DNA of 64,000 bases from JAUILA01 sp964563925 (GTDB lineage Bacteria > Bacteroidota > Bacteroidia > Cytophagales > Cyclobacteriaceae), in NCBI GenBank assembly GCA_964563925.1, contig CAZLZD010000002.1:1-64000 (forward strand), in the 5' to 3' direction. Positions 25,352-34,062 of this stretch are shown here, piece after piece; position 1 is the first letter of the stretch; every line of letters starts with the position of its first letter. The translations under genes and the position numbers were made by a program. The notes beneath the pieces are model-generated. The model was not told the DNA's origin. It ran no database searches and was given only the letters and a program-made list of their open reading frames with translations.

Positions 25352-26638
25352 ATGCCGTATTTTGAACTCATGCGTCCTTTTAAATTTGATCGCAAGACAC
25401 TGGCAGTGGTCATTCTCCTGGTCTCCCTCGGCGGACTGGGTTATATTCAGTACAGGATGCTGTCGGCGTATTATACACTGTCACGTGAAAAGCTGGATCA
25501 GCAGATCTCAGCAACGCTTGAGCAAACCGGGGAGGAAACCTATGACAGGACCCTTTTGAGTAACCTGATTTCGGCGATTGTGACGGGTGATACCGTTTCA
25601 TTCCCGGTGGGAATTGATTCCCTTCGGAGTGCCGGGACACGTTTCTATAAAATGTACCTGACCGACCGGTTTTCGCGTGCCAACCTTCCCGCCGGATTTG
25701 AATTTGCGGTGTTGGATCAGCTTACGGGTGAAGTGTTCCTGGCCTCAGAAAATTATGCCGGCGGTGCCCAGTGGATTGGTAATTATAACCTACCCCTGGA
25801 AGGAATCATTGCCAGGGATTGTGCCTGTGCTCCCTACCTGAATGTCCGTTTCAACCGCATCGAATCGATTCTGCTCCAGGGCCTGGGTCCTATATTCTGG
25901 CCGGCCCTGGTCTGTTTCGTGTTGCTGATCGTGGGATTTTATTTGCTGCTGCGCATTCTCCGTGAACAGCATTATCTGGATCGTGTGAAGAATGATTTTA
26001 TCAATAACCTGACCCACGAACTGAAAACCCCGGTTTTTTCGATCAGCCTGGCCGCCCGGATGATGCGCGAAAAGCAGGAGGAAGACATCAGTCCCTATCT
26101 TGATCGCATGGAGCGTGATATTGCTCAACTGAAAGGAAACGTCGAGCAGGTACTCGAGCTTGCCTCCATTGAAGACCGTCACAGCTTGCTGCACCTGGAA
26201 AAGGTGGAGGTGGGGGAATTCATGGAGCGCTGGCGGGAGGGTTTGAAAGGGCACCCCGACGCATCAAGACTTCAATGGCAGCTTTCCGACACCGGGGCAA
26301 AAATCCTGGCCGACCCGCTGCATCTGCGCAATGCCCTGAATAACCTGGTTGACAATGCCCTGAAATATTCCAGGGAGGAAGTCCTCATTACGGTGGAAGT
26401 CCTTCCTCGGGAAGTAGTCTGGCGGGTGCGGGACCAGGGGTCCGGGATTGACAAGGTGCATCAGGAGGCTATCTTCACGAAATTCTACCGGGTAAATAAC
26501 GGGGGCGGCAACGTCAGGGGGTACGGACTGGGCCTCAGCTACGTGCGCCAGGTGGTGGAGATGATGAAGGGGTCGGTGGCGGTGGTGAGCCAGGCCGGAA
26601 AAGGGAGTACATTTGAAATTAAACTTAACAAGGCATGA
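25352..26638 (+). CDS. Sensor histidine kinase
   Basis: A 428-residue kinase if started at ATG 25352, or 422 from the ATG at 25370, which gives MRPFKFDRK and is equally plausible. The layout is one transmembrane helix near 16-33, a periplasmic sensor part to about 180, a second helix near 187-205, the HisKA domain with the phosphorylated His222 in NNLTHELKTP, and the HATPase domain with ADPLHLRNALNNLVDNALKY (N box) and GSGID, GYGLGLSYV (G boxes). It phosphorylates the response regulator encoded next, and the two genes overlap by ATGA. The signal is unknown; the divergent outer-membrane gene hints at an envelope theme. Confidence 0.92.
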   Translation: MPYFELMRPFKFDRKTLAVVILLVSLGGLGYIQYRMLSAYYTLSREKLDQQISATLEQTGEETYDRTLLSNLISAIVTGDTVSFPVGIDSLRSAGTRFYKMYLTDRFSRANLPAGFEFAVLDQLTGEVFLASENYAGGAQWIGNYNLPLEGIIARDCACAPYLNVRFNRIESILLQGLGPIFWPALVCFVLLIVGFYLLLRILREQHYLDRVKNDFINNLTHELKTPVFSISLAARMMREKQEEDISPYLDRMERDIAQLKGNVEQVLELASIEDRHSLLHLEKVEVGEFMERWREGLKGHPDASRLQWQLSDTGAKILADPLHLRNALNNLVDNALKYSREEVLITVEVLPREVVWRVRDQGSGIDKVHQEAIFTKFYRVNNGGGNVRGYGLGLSYVRQVVEMMKGSVAVVSQAGKGSTFEIKLNKA

Positions 26639-27333
26639 AAAAGGCGCAGATTCTCCTGGTGGAAGACGATCCTTCACTCGGACAAATGCTCTCTGAGTAT
26701 CTTGTCTTCAAGGGATTCCTGGTGAAGTGGGTGGAGAATGCAGAAAATGCCAGGGAAATGGTCAGGCAGGAGGCCCTGGACCTTTGCCTGCTGGACGTCA
26801 GCCTGCCCGGGGAAGATGGATTTACCCTGGCTGCGGATATCCGTAAAATCAGACCCGGACTCCCCTTTGTATTCCTCACCGCACGATCGATGAAGCCGGA
26901 TATTCTCAAAGGGTTTAAACAGGGGGCAGACGACTACATCACAAAGCCGGTGGATGAAGAAGAACTGGTGGCCCGTCTTGAGGCAATCCTGCGCCGTTCC
27001 GAATCACGCCGTGAGGTGAAGGAAAAAGTAATCCTGGGGTCCATGACCTTTCATCCGGAGCGGCAGGAACTGGAACTTGGCCAGGAGAGCATTCAACTCA
27101 CCAAAAAGGAAACCCAGCTGCTTGTGATGTTCAGCGGACAACCGGGAGAGCTTATTCCCACCGATCATATCCTCAGGGAGCTGTGGGGAAGAAATGACTT
27201 TTTTAACCGGCGAAGTATGGATGTGTTCATCTCAAGGCTACGAAAGAAACTGGCCGCCGACCCGGGGGTGAGTATTGACAATGTACACGGGAAAGGCTTC
27301 ATTTTGCGCACAGGAAATTCGGGTGATGACTGA
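26635..27333 (+). CDS. OmpR-family response regulator
   Basis: A 232-residue regulator with a receiver domain (about 5-118; acidic pair Glu10-Asp11 region VEDD, phospho-acceptor Asp54 in LLDVSLPGEDG, Lys near 104 in ITKPVD) and a winged-helix DNA-binding domain (about 135-228; NRRSMDVFISRLRKKL). It forms a pair with the upstream kinase and binds DNA as a dimer, usually at direct repeats about 11 bases apart. The phased TTAA repeats at 25301-25330 fit such a site. The last 8 bases overlap the start of the cyclotransferase gene, so that gene belongs to the same transcript. Confidence 0.92.
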   Translation: MKKAQILLVEDDPSLGQMLSEYLVFKGFLVKWVENAENAREMVRQEALDLCLLDVSLPGEDGFTLAADIRKIRPGLPFVFLTARSMKPDILKGFKQGADDYITKPVDEEELVARLEAILRRSESRREVKEKVILGSMTFHPERQELELGQESIQLTKKETQLLVMFSGQPGELIPTDHILRELWGRNDFFNRRSMDVFISRLRKKLAADPGVSIDNVHGKGFILRTGNSGDD

Positions 27334-27844
27334 ACCTCATTACTATGTATTCTCCTACGGATCCAATATGCTGTTGCGACGAATTAAAAGACGCCTGGAA
27401 AATGTGGAAGTTGCCGGTATTCATTGCCTTAAGGGCTACTCACTGGGTTTCAATAAGGTGGGGCGTGATGGGTCGGGAAAGGCGAATATAATCCAGACGA
27501 ATAATTCCGGGGACGAAGTCTGGGGAGTGATTCATCGTATGCAGCGCAGCAGCCGGGTAATGCTTGACCGGATCGAAGGACTGCGGAAAGGTTATGATCA
27601 TGCGCGGTTTACCGGGCTCGTCAGCGGTTCTTCAGTAGATTTTGTTGCCTACATGGCAACCGAGGAAAAATACCTGGGAAGCGTAAGCCCCTATGACTGG
27701 TATCATGAGTATGTATTGCGAGGGGCCCTGGAGAATGGGTTTCCGGAAAGATATGTAGACAGGATCAGGGCCGTTGTACCCCGGCCGGACCCGGACCCTG
27801 ACCGCGCCGGGCTGCACTGGCGCGACCTTGACGGAGAATCCTGA
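27326..27844 (+). CDS. Gamma-glutamylcyclotransferase-like protein
   Basis: The protein has 172 residues from ATG 27326, which gives MTEPHYYVFSYGSNMLLRR, the family N-terminus. A start at 27275 would be out of keeping with it. The substrate loop YGSNM (about 10-14) and a glutamate in LDRIEGLRKGY, the expected general acid/base position, are both present. The fold opens a gamma-glutamyl bond and releases 5-oxoproline; bacterial members often act on other amines. It overlaps the response-regulator gene by 8 bases. This fits translational coupling, but a link in function with the two-component system is not evident. Confidence 0.82.
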   Translation: MTEPHYYVFSYGSNMLLRRIKRRLENVEVAGIHCLKGYSLGFNKVGRDGSGKANIIQTNNSGDEVWGVIHRMQRSSRVMLDRIEGLRKGYDHARFTGLVSGSSVDFVAYMATEEKYLGSVSPYDWYHEYVLRGALENGFPERYVDRIRAVVPRPDPDPDRAGLHWRDLDGES

Positions 27845-27864
27845 ATGACAGAATGTAACCCCCT

Positions 27865-27904
27865 TTTGAAAATCCGGGAAATTCATTAGCTTTGAAAGAC
27901 AAAG
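27865..27904 (+). promoter_or_regulatory. Bacteroidota-type promoter overlapped by a palindrome
   Basis: TTTG at 27865-27868 and TAGCTTTG at 27887-27894 match the Bacteroidota -33 (TTTG) and -7 (TAnnTTTG) elements with an 18-base spacer. The -7 element runs into a palindrome, CTTTG-AAAGA-CAAAG (27890-27904), which is also found before the VIT gene. A repressor bound there would block the promoter. The start codon of the membrane protein follows at 27914. Confidence 0.5.
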
Positions 27905-27913
27905 TGCTTTAAA

Positions 27914-28543
27914 ATGGAGAAAGAAAAGTATATAAGTGACCTGAAGGAAATCAGGACCATGATGGACCGTTCAAGCCGGTTCATTTCACTGAGCGGTATG
28001 TCGGGGGTCGCGGCCGGGTTGTTTGCCCTTGGTGGTGCCTACCTGGCTTACAGAGTGGTTTATCAGGACCAGGGATACGAGGCCTACCGGGTGCTGACTG
28101 TCCGGTCTGATGAGGTCCTGCTCCTGGCGGGCATTGCTACCGGCGTGCTGGTGCTGTCCATAATGGCCGGCATTTTCTTTACCCGTCAGCGGTCGCGGAA
28201 AACAAAACAATCCATCTGGGATGCCCAGGCGAAACGCATGGTGGTCAATCTTGCCATTCCACTAGTGGCCGGTGGTATTTTATGCCTCATCCTGCTTGTT
28301 AAGGGGCTGATCGGACTCATCGCTCCGCTCACCCTGATTTTCTATGGACTTGGCTTGATCAATGCCAGTAAATATACACTCACCGAGGTCAGGAGCCTGG
28401 GTATAGCCGAAGTGGTACTCGGTCTCCTCGCCTGTTACTTTATAGGCTATGGCTTACTGTTCTGGGCCCTGGGATTCGGTGCCCTGCACATCATATACGG
28501 ATTAGCCATGTACATGAAATACGATCGTGAAGGAGATTCTTAA
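27914..28543 (+). CDS. Multi-pass membrane protein of unknown function
   Basis: A 209-residue protein with a soluble N-terminus (about 1-25, EKYISDLKEIRTMMDRSSRF) and some six hydrophobic segments (about 27-48, 70-95, 112-135, 138-155, 160-178 and 180-198). Proteins of this form are often encoded immediately before a small winged-helix regulator in Bacteroidota, and may sense something for it. The end of the gene overlaps the start of the regulator gene by 17 bases. No family with a known role is recognised. It is an integral inner membrane protein. Confidence 0.72.
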   Translation: MEKEKYISDLKEIRTMMDRSSRFISLSGMSGVAAGLFALGGAYLAYRVVYQDQGYEAYRVLTVRSDEVLLLAGIATGVLVLSIMAGIFFTRQRSRKTKQSIWDAQAKRMVVNLAIPLVAGGILCLILLVKGLIGLIAPLTLIFYGLGLINASKYTLTEVRSLGIAEVVLGLLACYFIGYGLLFWALGFGALHIIYGLAMYMKYDREGDS

Positions 28544-28817
28544 AGACCTCAATAAAGCCTTTGAGAATAAGGTCAGGCTGGGGATCATGTCGGCACTCGT
28601 CGTCAATGATTCCCTGGATTTCAATACCCTTAAAAACCTGCTTGAGGTGACGGACGGCAACCTTGCTTCCCATCTCAAAACGCTGGAGAAACGAAAATAT
28701 ATCTCCGTGAAAAAAGAATTTATCGAGAGAAAACCAAATACACAATATTCCGTCACAAAAAGCGGAAAAGAAGCATTTGTCAAACATATCAGGGCAATCG
28801 AACAGTTGCTCGGATAA
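28527..28817 (+). CDS. Winged-helix transcriptional regulator
   Basis: A 96-residue regulator that starts at GTG 28527, inside the end of the membrane-protein gene. The helix-turn-helix (NTLKNLLEVTDGNLASHLKTLEKR, shown here in two parts: NTLKNLLEVTDG and NLASHLKTLEKR) and wing (YISVKKEFIERKPNTQYSV) match the HTH_27/PadR-like 'winged helix DNA-binding domain' family. There is no ligand domain. The gene lies between two copies of the same palindrome, one before the membrane-protein gene and one before the VIT gene. This is the arrangement expected for a repressor of its own operon and of the XrtN operon. Confidence 0.85.
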   Translation: MKEILKDLNKAFENKVRLGIMSALVVNDSLDFNTLKNLLEVTDGNLASHLKTLEKRKYISVKKEFIERKPNTQYSVTKSGKEAFVKHIRAIEQLLG

Positions 28818-28828
28818 AAATTTTATCC
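28812..28828. promoter_or_regulatory. Perfect palindrome over the regulator stop codon
   Basis: GGATAAAA-A-TTTTATCC is a perfect 8-base inverted repeat with a single central base. It includes the TAA stop of the winged-helix gene (28815-28817). It lacks GC content for a terminator and may be a binding site. It could also be chance in an AT-rich stretch. Confidence 0.3.
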
Positions 28829-28831
28829 ATT

Positions 28832-28850
28832 TACTTTGAAAAACAAAGTA
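28832..28850. promoter_or_regulatory. Palindromic operator upstream of the VIT/XrtN operon
   Basis: TACTTTG-AAAAA-CAAAGTA is a perfect 7-base inverted repeat with a 5-base spacer. The same pattern (CTTTG-N5-CAAAG) occurs at 27890-27904, in both cases about 10-20 bases before a start codon and overlapping a possible -7 element. It is a probable site for the winged-helix regulator encoded just upstream. Confidence 0.55.
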
Positions 28851-28869
28851 CTATTTAAAACAGAAAAAT

Positions 28870-31350
28870 ATGAATGAACTTAATATGACCCGCAGGATAT
28901 GGATTGGCGTCGGACTTATCTGCCTGTCCTCCTGCATTTATATACTGGGGAATCTGTATCCTGAGCGCGATTCCTCCCTACCCAACGTTTTTTTCCTTAA
29001 TTATTTTTGTGCCTTTGCCTATTTTCTGTTTCTGGCGGTAAAGCTCAGGTGGAATGTTTTCAGCTTTATGTCGGCACGGTTCCGTCCTGAACTGAGCCTC
29101 CTGGTTATTCTCTATAACCTCAGTGCATTCTCCCTTAACCAGCACATCATCGTTTTCTTTGAATCGACCGATTGGTTGTTTGCTTTTATCTTGCTGGAGA
29201 ATATTCTGCTGTGTTGTTATGCCCTCCTGAATAACACACCGGGCTGGCTCAAATTGGCGGGATCGATCGTGTTTATTCCGGCTGCCCTGCTTCATGTCTA
29301 TCAGATGGTTACGCTGTTGCCGTTGATACCTTATGCGGCGATAGGTATTATTGTATTGGGCATAGGCTTACATGCCTTTGTTCCCTTATTTTCCTTTCTC
29401 CTCATCCTGGGATACCTGTTGAGCTTTGCGCAAAACAAACGGGCATACTATGTCATGATCGCCTCGTTCGTTATGGTTTTCTCCATTTCGGTCGCTCATA
29501 TTTACGAATGGGTCAGTTTTGATGAGCGTATTAAAAAGGTTGTGCGTGCCCCATGGGTGGAAATGAATTCAGCTGATCTCCCGAACTGGATCCGGATCGC
29601 TCAATCGAACAGGAAGAATACACTGGCCAGGAAATACCTTATGCAGGGGATCTTTCTTCAGGACAAATCCAACAATTTACAGCTTCGGATAAACCGGGAT
29701 ATGCCACTGCGCCATGATCCGTTTGTGGTGCTTGCCTCGCTTTTCACTGACGAGAGAATACTGAATCGTGAGGATAAAATGCGGATACTCAACATCAGGG
29801 ATGATTTCAGGCATGAGACCGCCGACCGTTTCTGGAGTGGCGATCATCTGGAAACCGGTGAGGTGGATACCGAGGTCCGGCTTTTCCCGGAGGAAAGACT
29901 CAGCCATACGATCCAGACCATGGTCATTGTCAACAACAGCCGGGAACAAAACAGGCCACAAGAGGCGCTTTATACTTTTCAGCTTCCCGAAGGAGGCGTG
30001 ATTTCTGATTTGTCCTTATGGGTCGACGGGAGGGAAAGGAAGGCCAGGCTCACTACCCCGGAAAAGGCCGATACCGCCTATAGCACCATTGTGGGATATG
30101 AAATCAGGGATCCTGCGGTAGTTTTCTGGATGGAAGGAAATCAGGTCAGGGTACGTGTTTTTCCCTGTACGCCTCATACACCCCGCAAATTCAGACTCGG
30201 CATAACCGCACCACTCACCTTTCAAAACGGGAGGCTGATTTACGAGGCACCCCGGTTCAAAGGGCCCAGTCCCGGCTCAGCGTTACATACGGTACGGGTG
30301 CATGATACCAATGCAAGCATTCGCTGGTCTGCTATCCCTTTCACTAAAACAAGGGAGGGATTTTCCTGGCAAGGAAACTGGCGGGATCAATGGTCTCTGA
30401 CCATCGACGCGGTAGAGATCAGTCCGGTTTCCATTCCGTTTAAAGACAAAACCTATGCCCTTGTTCCTTATTCTGGCCCCGGGATCCCTGCGGGTATCGA
30501 CCAGTTCGTGGTTGACCTCAGCGATGCATTCTCGGAAAAAGAGCTGGAACGGATTTTAAAACTTTCCAGGGGCCTTCAGACCTATTACACAGATTTTGCC
30601 GGTCAGCTCAGGCCGTTTGATAGCGTGGAGGATATCTTCAAAACGACGGTTCCGGAATTCTCCATGTTTCCTTTTCACCTTCCGATTGATTATTCACGGA
30701 CCCTTATTATAACCAAGAGCCGGGATGCCACACCAAACCTGGAGGATATTAAAGGCAGCGGTTTTCACAAGGCCCTCCGGGAGCATTTTGCGGAAGCCGG
30801 GCACACGCCGTTGGTTTTTGACCTGGGAAATACCAGGGGCTTGTACCTGAGCTCGCTTCATGAAATTAAAGCGATACGGCTTATTGAAGGGACGCTGGCT
30901 GATCTGGAGAAGAGATTCCTGGCCGGGAATATTGCCGGCCGTCCGGGCGATCTGATCCCTGTGGCCTCTTCGGGTGCCGCGTTCAGGGTAAGTACCAATG
31001 AAATACCCATCCGTCAGGCTTCTGATCGCCTGGTGCGCTTATTTCTTTATCAAAAGGTGATTGAAAAGTACGGCAGAACCTGCTTCTCACCGAAAAAAAA
31101 CCTGGATTCGAGCGTATCAGATATGGCGGCCCGTGCCCATGTGGTTACGCCTGTTTCAAGCCTGATTGTTCTGGAAACGGACAAGGACTATGAACGATTT
31201 GAAATTGATGAGGCCACCGATTCACTGGGTAATGCCAGCCTGGAGAATGCAGGGGCGGTGCCCGAGCCACATGAATGGGCACTAATTATTTCAGGGCTCA
31301 TCATGTTGCTTTGGGTAATGCGACGAAAAGTTAATCTCGGTTCGATATGA
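28870..31350 (+). CDS. XrtN system VIT domain-containing protein with PEP-type C-terminal sorting signal
   Basis: This 826-residue protein has about seven transmembrane helices in the first 215 residues, then a long periplasmic part with a vault/inter-alpha-trypsin (VIT) domain at about 325-450 (HTIQTMVIVNNSREQNRPQE and FQLPEGGVISDLSLWVDG). The C-terminus has VPEP at 797-800, a hydrophobic helix and a RRK basic cluster, exactly the tripartite signal of an exosortase substrate. The next gene encodes an exosortase with a 4-base overlap, so this is its cognate substrate. The family is described in databases as the VIT protein of the XrtN system. What it does after cleavage is not known to me. 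Confidence 0.88.
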   Translation: MNELNMTRRIWIGVGLICLSSCIYILGNLYPERDSSLPNVFFLNYFCAFAYFLFLAVKLRWNVFSFMSARFRPELSLLVILYNLSAFSLNQHIIVFFESTDWLFAFILLENILLCCYALLNNTPGWLKLAGSIVFIPAALLHVYQMVTLLPLIPYAAIGIIVLGIGLHAFVPLFSFLLILGYLLSFAQNKRAYYVMIASFVMVFSISVAHIYEWVSFDERIKKVVRAPWVEMNSADLPNWIRIAQSNRKNTLARKYLMQGIFLQDKSNNLQLRINRDMPLRHDPFVVLASLFTDERILNREDKMRILNIRDDFRHETADRFWSGDHLETGEVDTEVRLFPEERLSHTIQTMVIVNNSREQNRPQEALYTFQLPEGGVISDLSLWVDGRERKARLTTPEKADTAYSTIVGYEIRDPAVVFWMEGNQVRVRVFPCTPHTPRKFRLGITAPLTFQNGRLIYEAPRFKGPSPGSALHTVRVHDTNASIRWSAIPFTKTREGFSWQGNWRDQWSLTIDAVEISPVSIPFKDKTYALVPYSGPGIPAGIDQFVVDLSDAFSEKELERILKLSRGLQTYYTDFAGQLRPFDSVEDIFKTTVPEFSMFPFHLPIDYSRTLIITKSRDATPNLEDIKGSGFHKALREHFAEAGHTPLVFDLGNTRGLYLSSLHEIKAIRLIEGTLADLEKRFLAGNIAGRPGDLIPVASSGAAFRVSTNEIPIRQASDRLVRLFLYQKVIEKYGRTCFSPKKNLDSSVSDMAARAHVVTPVSSLIVLETDKDYERFEIDEATDSLGNASLENAGAVPEPHEWALIISGLIMLLWVMRRKVNLGSI

Positions 31351-32735
31351 TCATACCAGCTCCGGTCCTCCTTCGAATTCGTGACCTGTCCGTGGCATGG
31401 GTCCCTGCGATTCTATGTGTTTTTGGTTTCTGGTGGTTCCACCCGGCCTACCTTGAAGGTCACCTTATTTTCTGGCTTGGTCTTGCGGTCCTTCCCTGGA
31501 GCCTGAACTCCCGTCCGGTTATCCCGTTCCGTTTGGTTATTACCCTCCTGGTGACTTTGTCGCTGATCACGCTGCTGCTCCCTTCAACCACTGGCTTGTA
31601 TGGCATTCTGTGGGTCATAATGCTCATATCACTTGCCGGTTACAGGCGGGGTATTTCGTTATATGCCCTGATGCTGGGACTGATTGCGTCCCCGGTTTTT
31701 GACTATTTCACTCACCTGGCCAGCTTTTCCATGCGCCTTAAATTATCCCAAATTTCTGCCTGGGTGCTTTCCGGTCTTGACAGCCGGATACACTCGGAAG
31801 GCAGTCTTATACTTACCGGAGACCAGGAGTTTTATGTGGATGAGGCCTGTGCCGGATTATACCTGCTCAGGTACGGGCTTTTTTTCGGAACCGTCCTCAT
31901 GAGCATTTTCCCGGCCAGACATCCGTGGTTGAGGGTCATCTTCGGCTATGCGGGGCTGATCATTTTGATTCTCTTTGGCAATATAGTCCGGATCATGATG
32001 CTCGTCCTCCTTGATATACCGCCAGAGAATGTGATGCATGAAATGACAGGGATCCTGGTTTACATGGTACAGATTCTCCTGCCTTTTTATCTGATCCTCC
32101 GCCATTGGAGTTCCAGTCCGGAAGGTTCAACCTCCCCGGATTACCCAAAGTCCTTTCGCACACGAATCCTGCTTCCCTTCGGTTTCCTGATTCTCCTGGG
32201 TCTGACCCGCGAAATCCGGACCCCGGAATCTGTTACGGAGATGGCAGGAAGAAATTGGGTACAGGGTTTTAAGGAAGAAGTGCTTCCGGGAGGGATAGTG
32301 AAATATTACCGGGAGAGTGTCCTGGTGTATGTCAAGCCCCCCGTGGCGCCTTACCGGTCAGACCACAACCCGGCTGTCTGCTGGAAAGGGAGCGGTTATA
32401 CACTTGATAAGACAGGTCAGGAGAAAATAGATCAGGTAGAGATCAACAAAGGCATTCTGAGAAAGGGAGATGATGTACTGCTTTCTGCCTGGTGGTTTCA
32501 AAGCGATGCTTATGTGACCGGTAATGAGTGGGAGTGGCGATACCGCAGCCTTACCATGGGAGAGAAATATCACCTGGTCAATGTAACCAGCACGTCGGAG
32601 CAGGAACTGCAGCATTGTATAAAGCAAATCCTGGGGAGGCTGCAACACAGGGAATCACCGGAGCGGCAGATGAACACACCGTCTCCTGTTTCCTATCCCC
32701 GCCAGGTCGTATCCGGGGATCAATGGGTGGAATGA
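31347..32735 (+). CDS. xrtN: Exosortase N with a C-terminal EpsI-like domain
   Basis: A 462-residue protein whose N-terminal 260 residues form a multi-pass exosortase core. The catalytic triad of the family is present: Cys168 (DEACAGLYLLRYG), Arg215 (GNIVRIMML) and His231 (MHEMTGILVY). The cysteine attacks the peptide at the PEP motif of a substrate, in this case the VIT protein encoded just upstream with a 4-base overlap. The C-terminal part (about 280-462) resembles the EpsI-like domain often fused to exosortases (NPAVCWKGSGYTL). The exosortase N subfamily is inferred from the VIT partner and general sequence. It is an inner-membrane protein facing the periplasm. Confidence 0.85.
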   Translation: MIIPAPVLLRIRDLSVAWVPAILCVFGFWWFHPAYLEGHLIFWLGLAVLPWSLNSRPVIPFRLVITLLVTLSLITLLLPSTTGLYGILWVIMLISLAGYRRGISLYALMLGLIASPVFDYFTHLASFSMRLKLSQISAWVLSGLDSRIHSEGSLILTGDQEFYVDEACAGLYLLRYGLFFGTVLMSIFPARHPWLRVIFGYAGLIILILFGNIVRIMMLVLLDIPPENVMHEMTGILVYMVQILLPFYLILRHWSSSPEGSTSPDYPKSFRTRILLPFGFLILLGLTREIRTPESVTEMAGRNWVQGFKEEVLPGGIVKYYRESVLVYVKPPVAPYRSDHNPAVCWKGSGYTLDKTGQEKIDQVEINKGILRKGDDVLLSAWWFQSDAYVTGNEWEWRYRSLTMGEKYHLVNVTSTSEQELQHCIKQILGRLQHRESPERQMNTPSPVSYPRQVVSGDQWVE

Positions 32736-32740
32736 TGTGT

Positions 32741-34012
32741 TTACAGGGTTTTCAGAACGGCAATCGTCCGGTCAATCTCATCCTCATTATTGTAGATATG
32801 TACAGAATGACGGAGGTATTCCTTGCCGACCGACCTTGGCTGCAGCTTTTCCCGGTCCCACAGGGTTTTTTGCAGTTCCGGTCCGGTCATCCCTTCCACG
32901 GCATAGGTGGTGATCCCTGCGCACATCTCAGGATGTGTGGAAGAATAAATAGTCACCTTATCGATTTCCTGCAGTTGCTGCCTGAGGTAATCGCCCAGGA
33001 ATTTGATCCGGCTAAGCCAGCGTTCCGACCCGATGGTATGATGAAAGTCAACACTGGCATCAAGGCCAACCAGCAGGGATGGGTTCCCGGTTCCGTTTTG
33101 CATCAGCCTGAAGCCATGGTCCTTGTCATTGTTCCAGTTATAGCTGGCAATGGTACTCCAGATTTCCGGCATGCGGTCTTCCCGGATATACAGCAGCCCG
33201 TTTCCCCCGGGAGCAAGTAACCATTTATGCAGGCTTGAATAATAGGCATCACAGCCGATCTTCTTTACATCCACCGGAATCTGCCCCACGGTCTGGGCTC
33301 CGTCAAGTACAGTAAATATTCCGCGTTCACGGGCTTGTTCACAAATCTCCCGGACCGGCATAACCACCCCGAAGACAGAGACCAGGTGGGGTATCGCGAT
33401 GACCCGGGTACGGGGAGTTACTTCCCGGAAGATGGCATCAATAATTTCCTGCGGGTCATTGGCAGGTACAGGCATGACCGCCTGTTTGTACACACAGCCC
33501 CGCCGCTCGGCAAGCAATTGCCAGGCGGCAAATCCGCCGCCATGCTCCTGGTCGGTATTTAACAATTCATCCCCTTCCTTCAGGTCAAGTCCCTGGGCCA
33601 CATAGTTCATCCCAAAGGTGGCGTTCTGGGTAAGGGCCACTTCCTTCCAGTCCGCATTGATCAGTCCGGCTACCTTTTTGCGTAGTTCCTCGTAGGGGAA
33701 ATAGCCGCTCAGCAGTTCGGGTCCCTCGCCTTTATAATCCGTTTCTGCCCCATGTATGGCATTATTGCGCATATCATCAATCATCCGGTTAAGGGTATAA
33801 TCCGGTACGGGACCCATCGTCCCGTTGTTAAAATAGGTTTGACCCTTCTTCAGGGAAAACTGTGCGCGTACTGCTTTCCAGTAATTTTCCTCGCTGCCGG
33901 TAGCCGGTAGCGATAAGGTACGGGCTCCAGTCTCGTAGGCACCTGCGGTCAGGGGTGTAAGCAGGGCCGCACCAGCCAGGGAGCGCGTAATGAAATCTCT
34001 TCGTGAAGCCAT
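32741..34012 (-). CDS. Tat-exported class V aminotransferase-fold PLP enzyme
   Basis: A 423-residue protein with a twin-arginine signal (MASRRDFITRSLAGAALL) and then the aminotransferase class V fold. The Schiff-base lysine is Lys263 (SSLHKWLLAPGG), and the PLP-phosphate histidine and aspartate regions are VLDGAQTVGQIPVD and EHGGGF. It resembles isopenicillin N epimerases and cysteine desulfurase-like enzymes, although the true reaction is not clear. Tat export fits loading of PLP before leaving the cytoplasm. It lies 50 bases after the acylase gene on the same strand and ends 5 bases from the XrtN gene. Confidence 0.88.
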   Translation of the reverse strand: MASRRDFITRSLAGAALLTPLTAGAYETGARTLSLPATGSEENYWKAVRAQFSLKKGQTYFNNGTMGPVPDYTLNRMIDDMRNNAIHGAETDYKGEGPELLSGYFPYEELRKKVAGLINADWKEVALTQNATFGMNYVAQGLDLKEGDELLNTDQEHGGGFAAWQLLAERRGCVYKQAVMPVPANDPQEIIDAIFREVTPRTRVIAIPHLVSVFGVVMPVREICEQARERGIFTVLDGAQTVGQIPVDVKKIGCDAYYSSLHKWLLAPGGNGLLYIREDRMPEIWSTIASYNWNNDKDHGFRLMQNGTGNPSLLVGLDASVDFHHTIGSERWLSRIKFLGDYLRQQLQEIDKVTIYSSTHPEMCAGITTYAVEGMTGPELQKTLWDREKLQPRSVGKEYLRHSVHIYNNEDEIDRTIAVLKTL

Positions 34013-34062
34013 AATCCGTGGGTTTAGCAGAATAAGTTAGGATTTATTCCTGGCCGGGTCAA

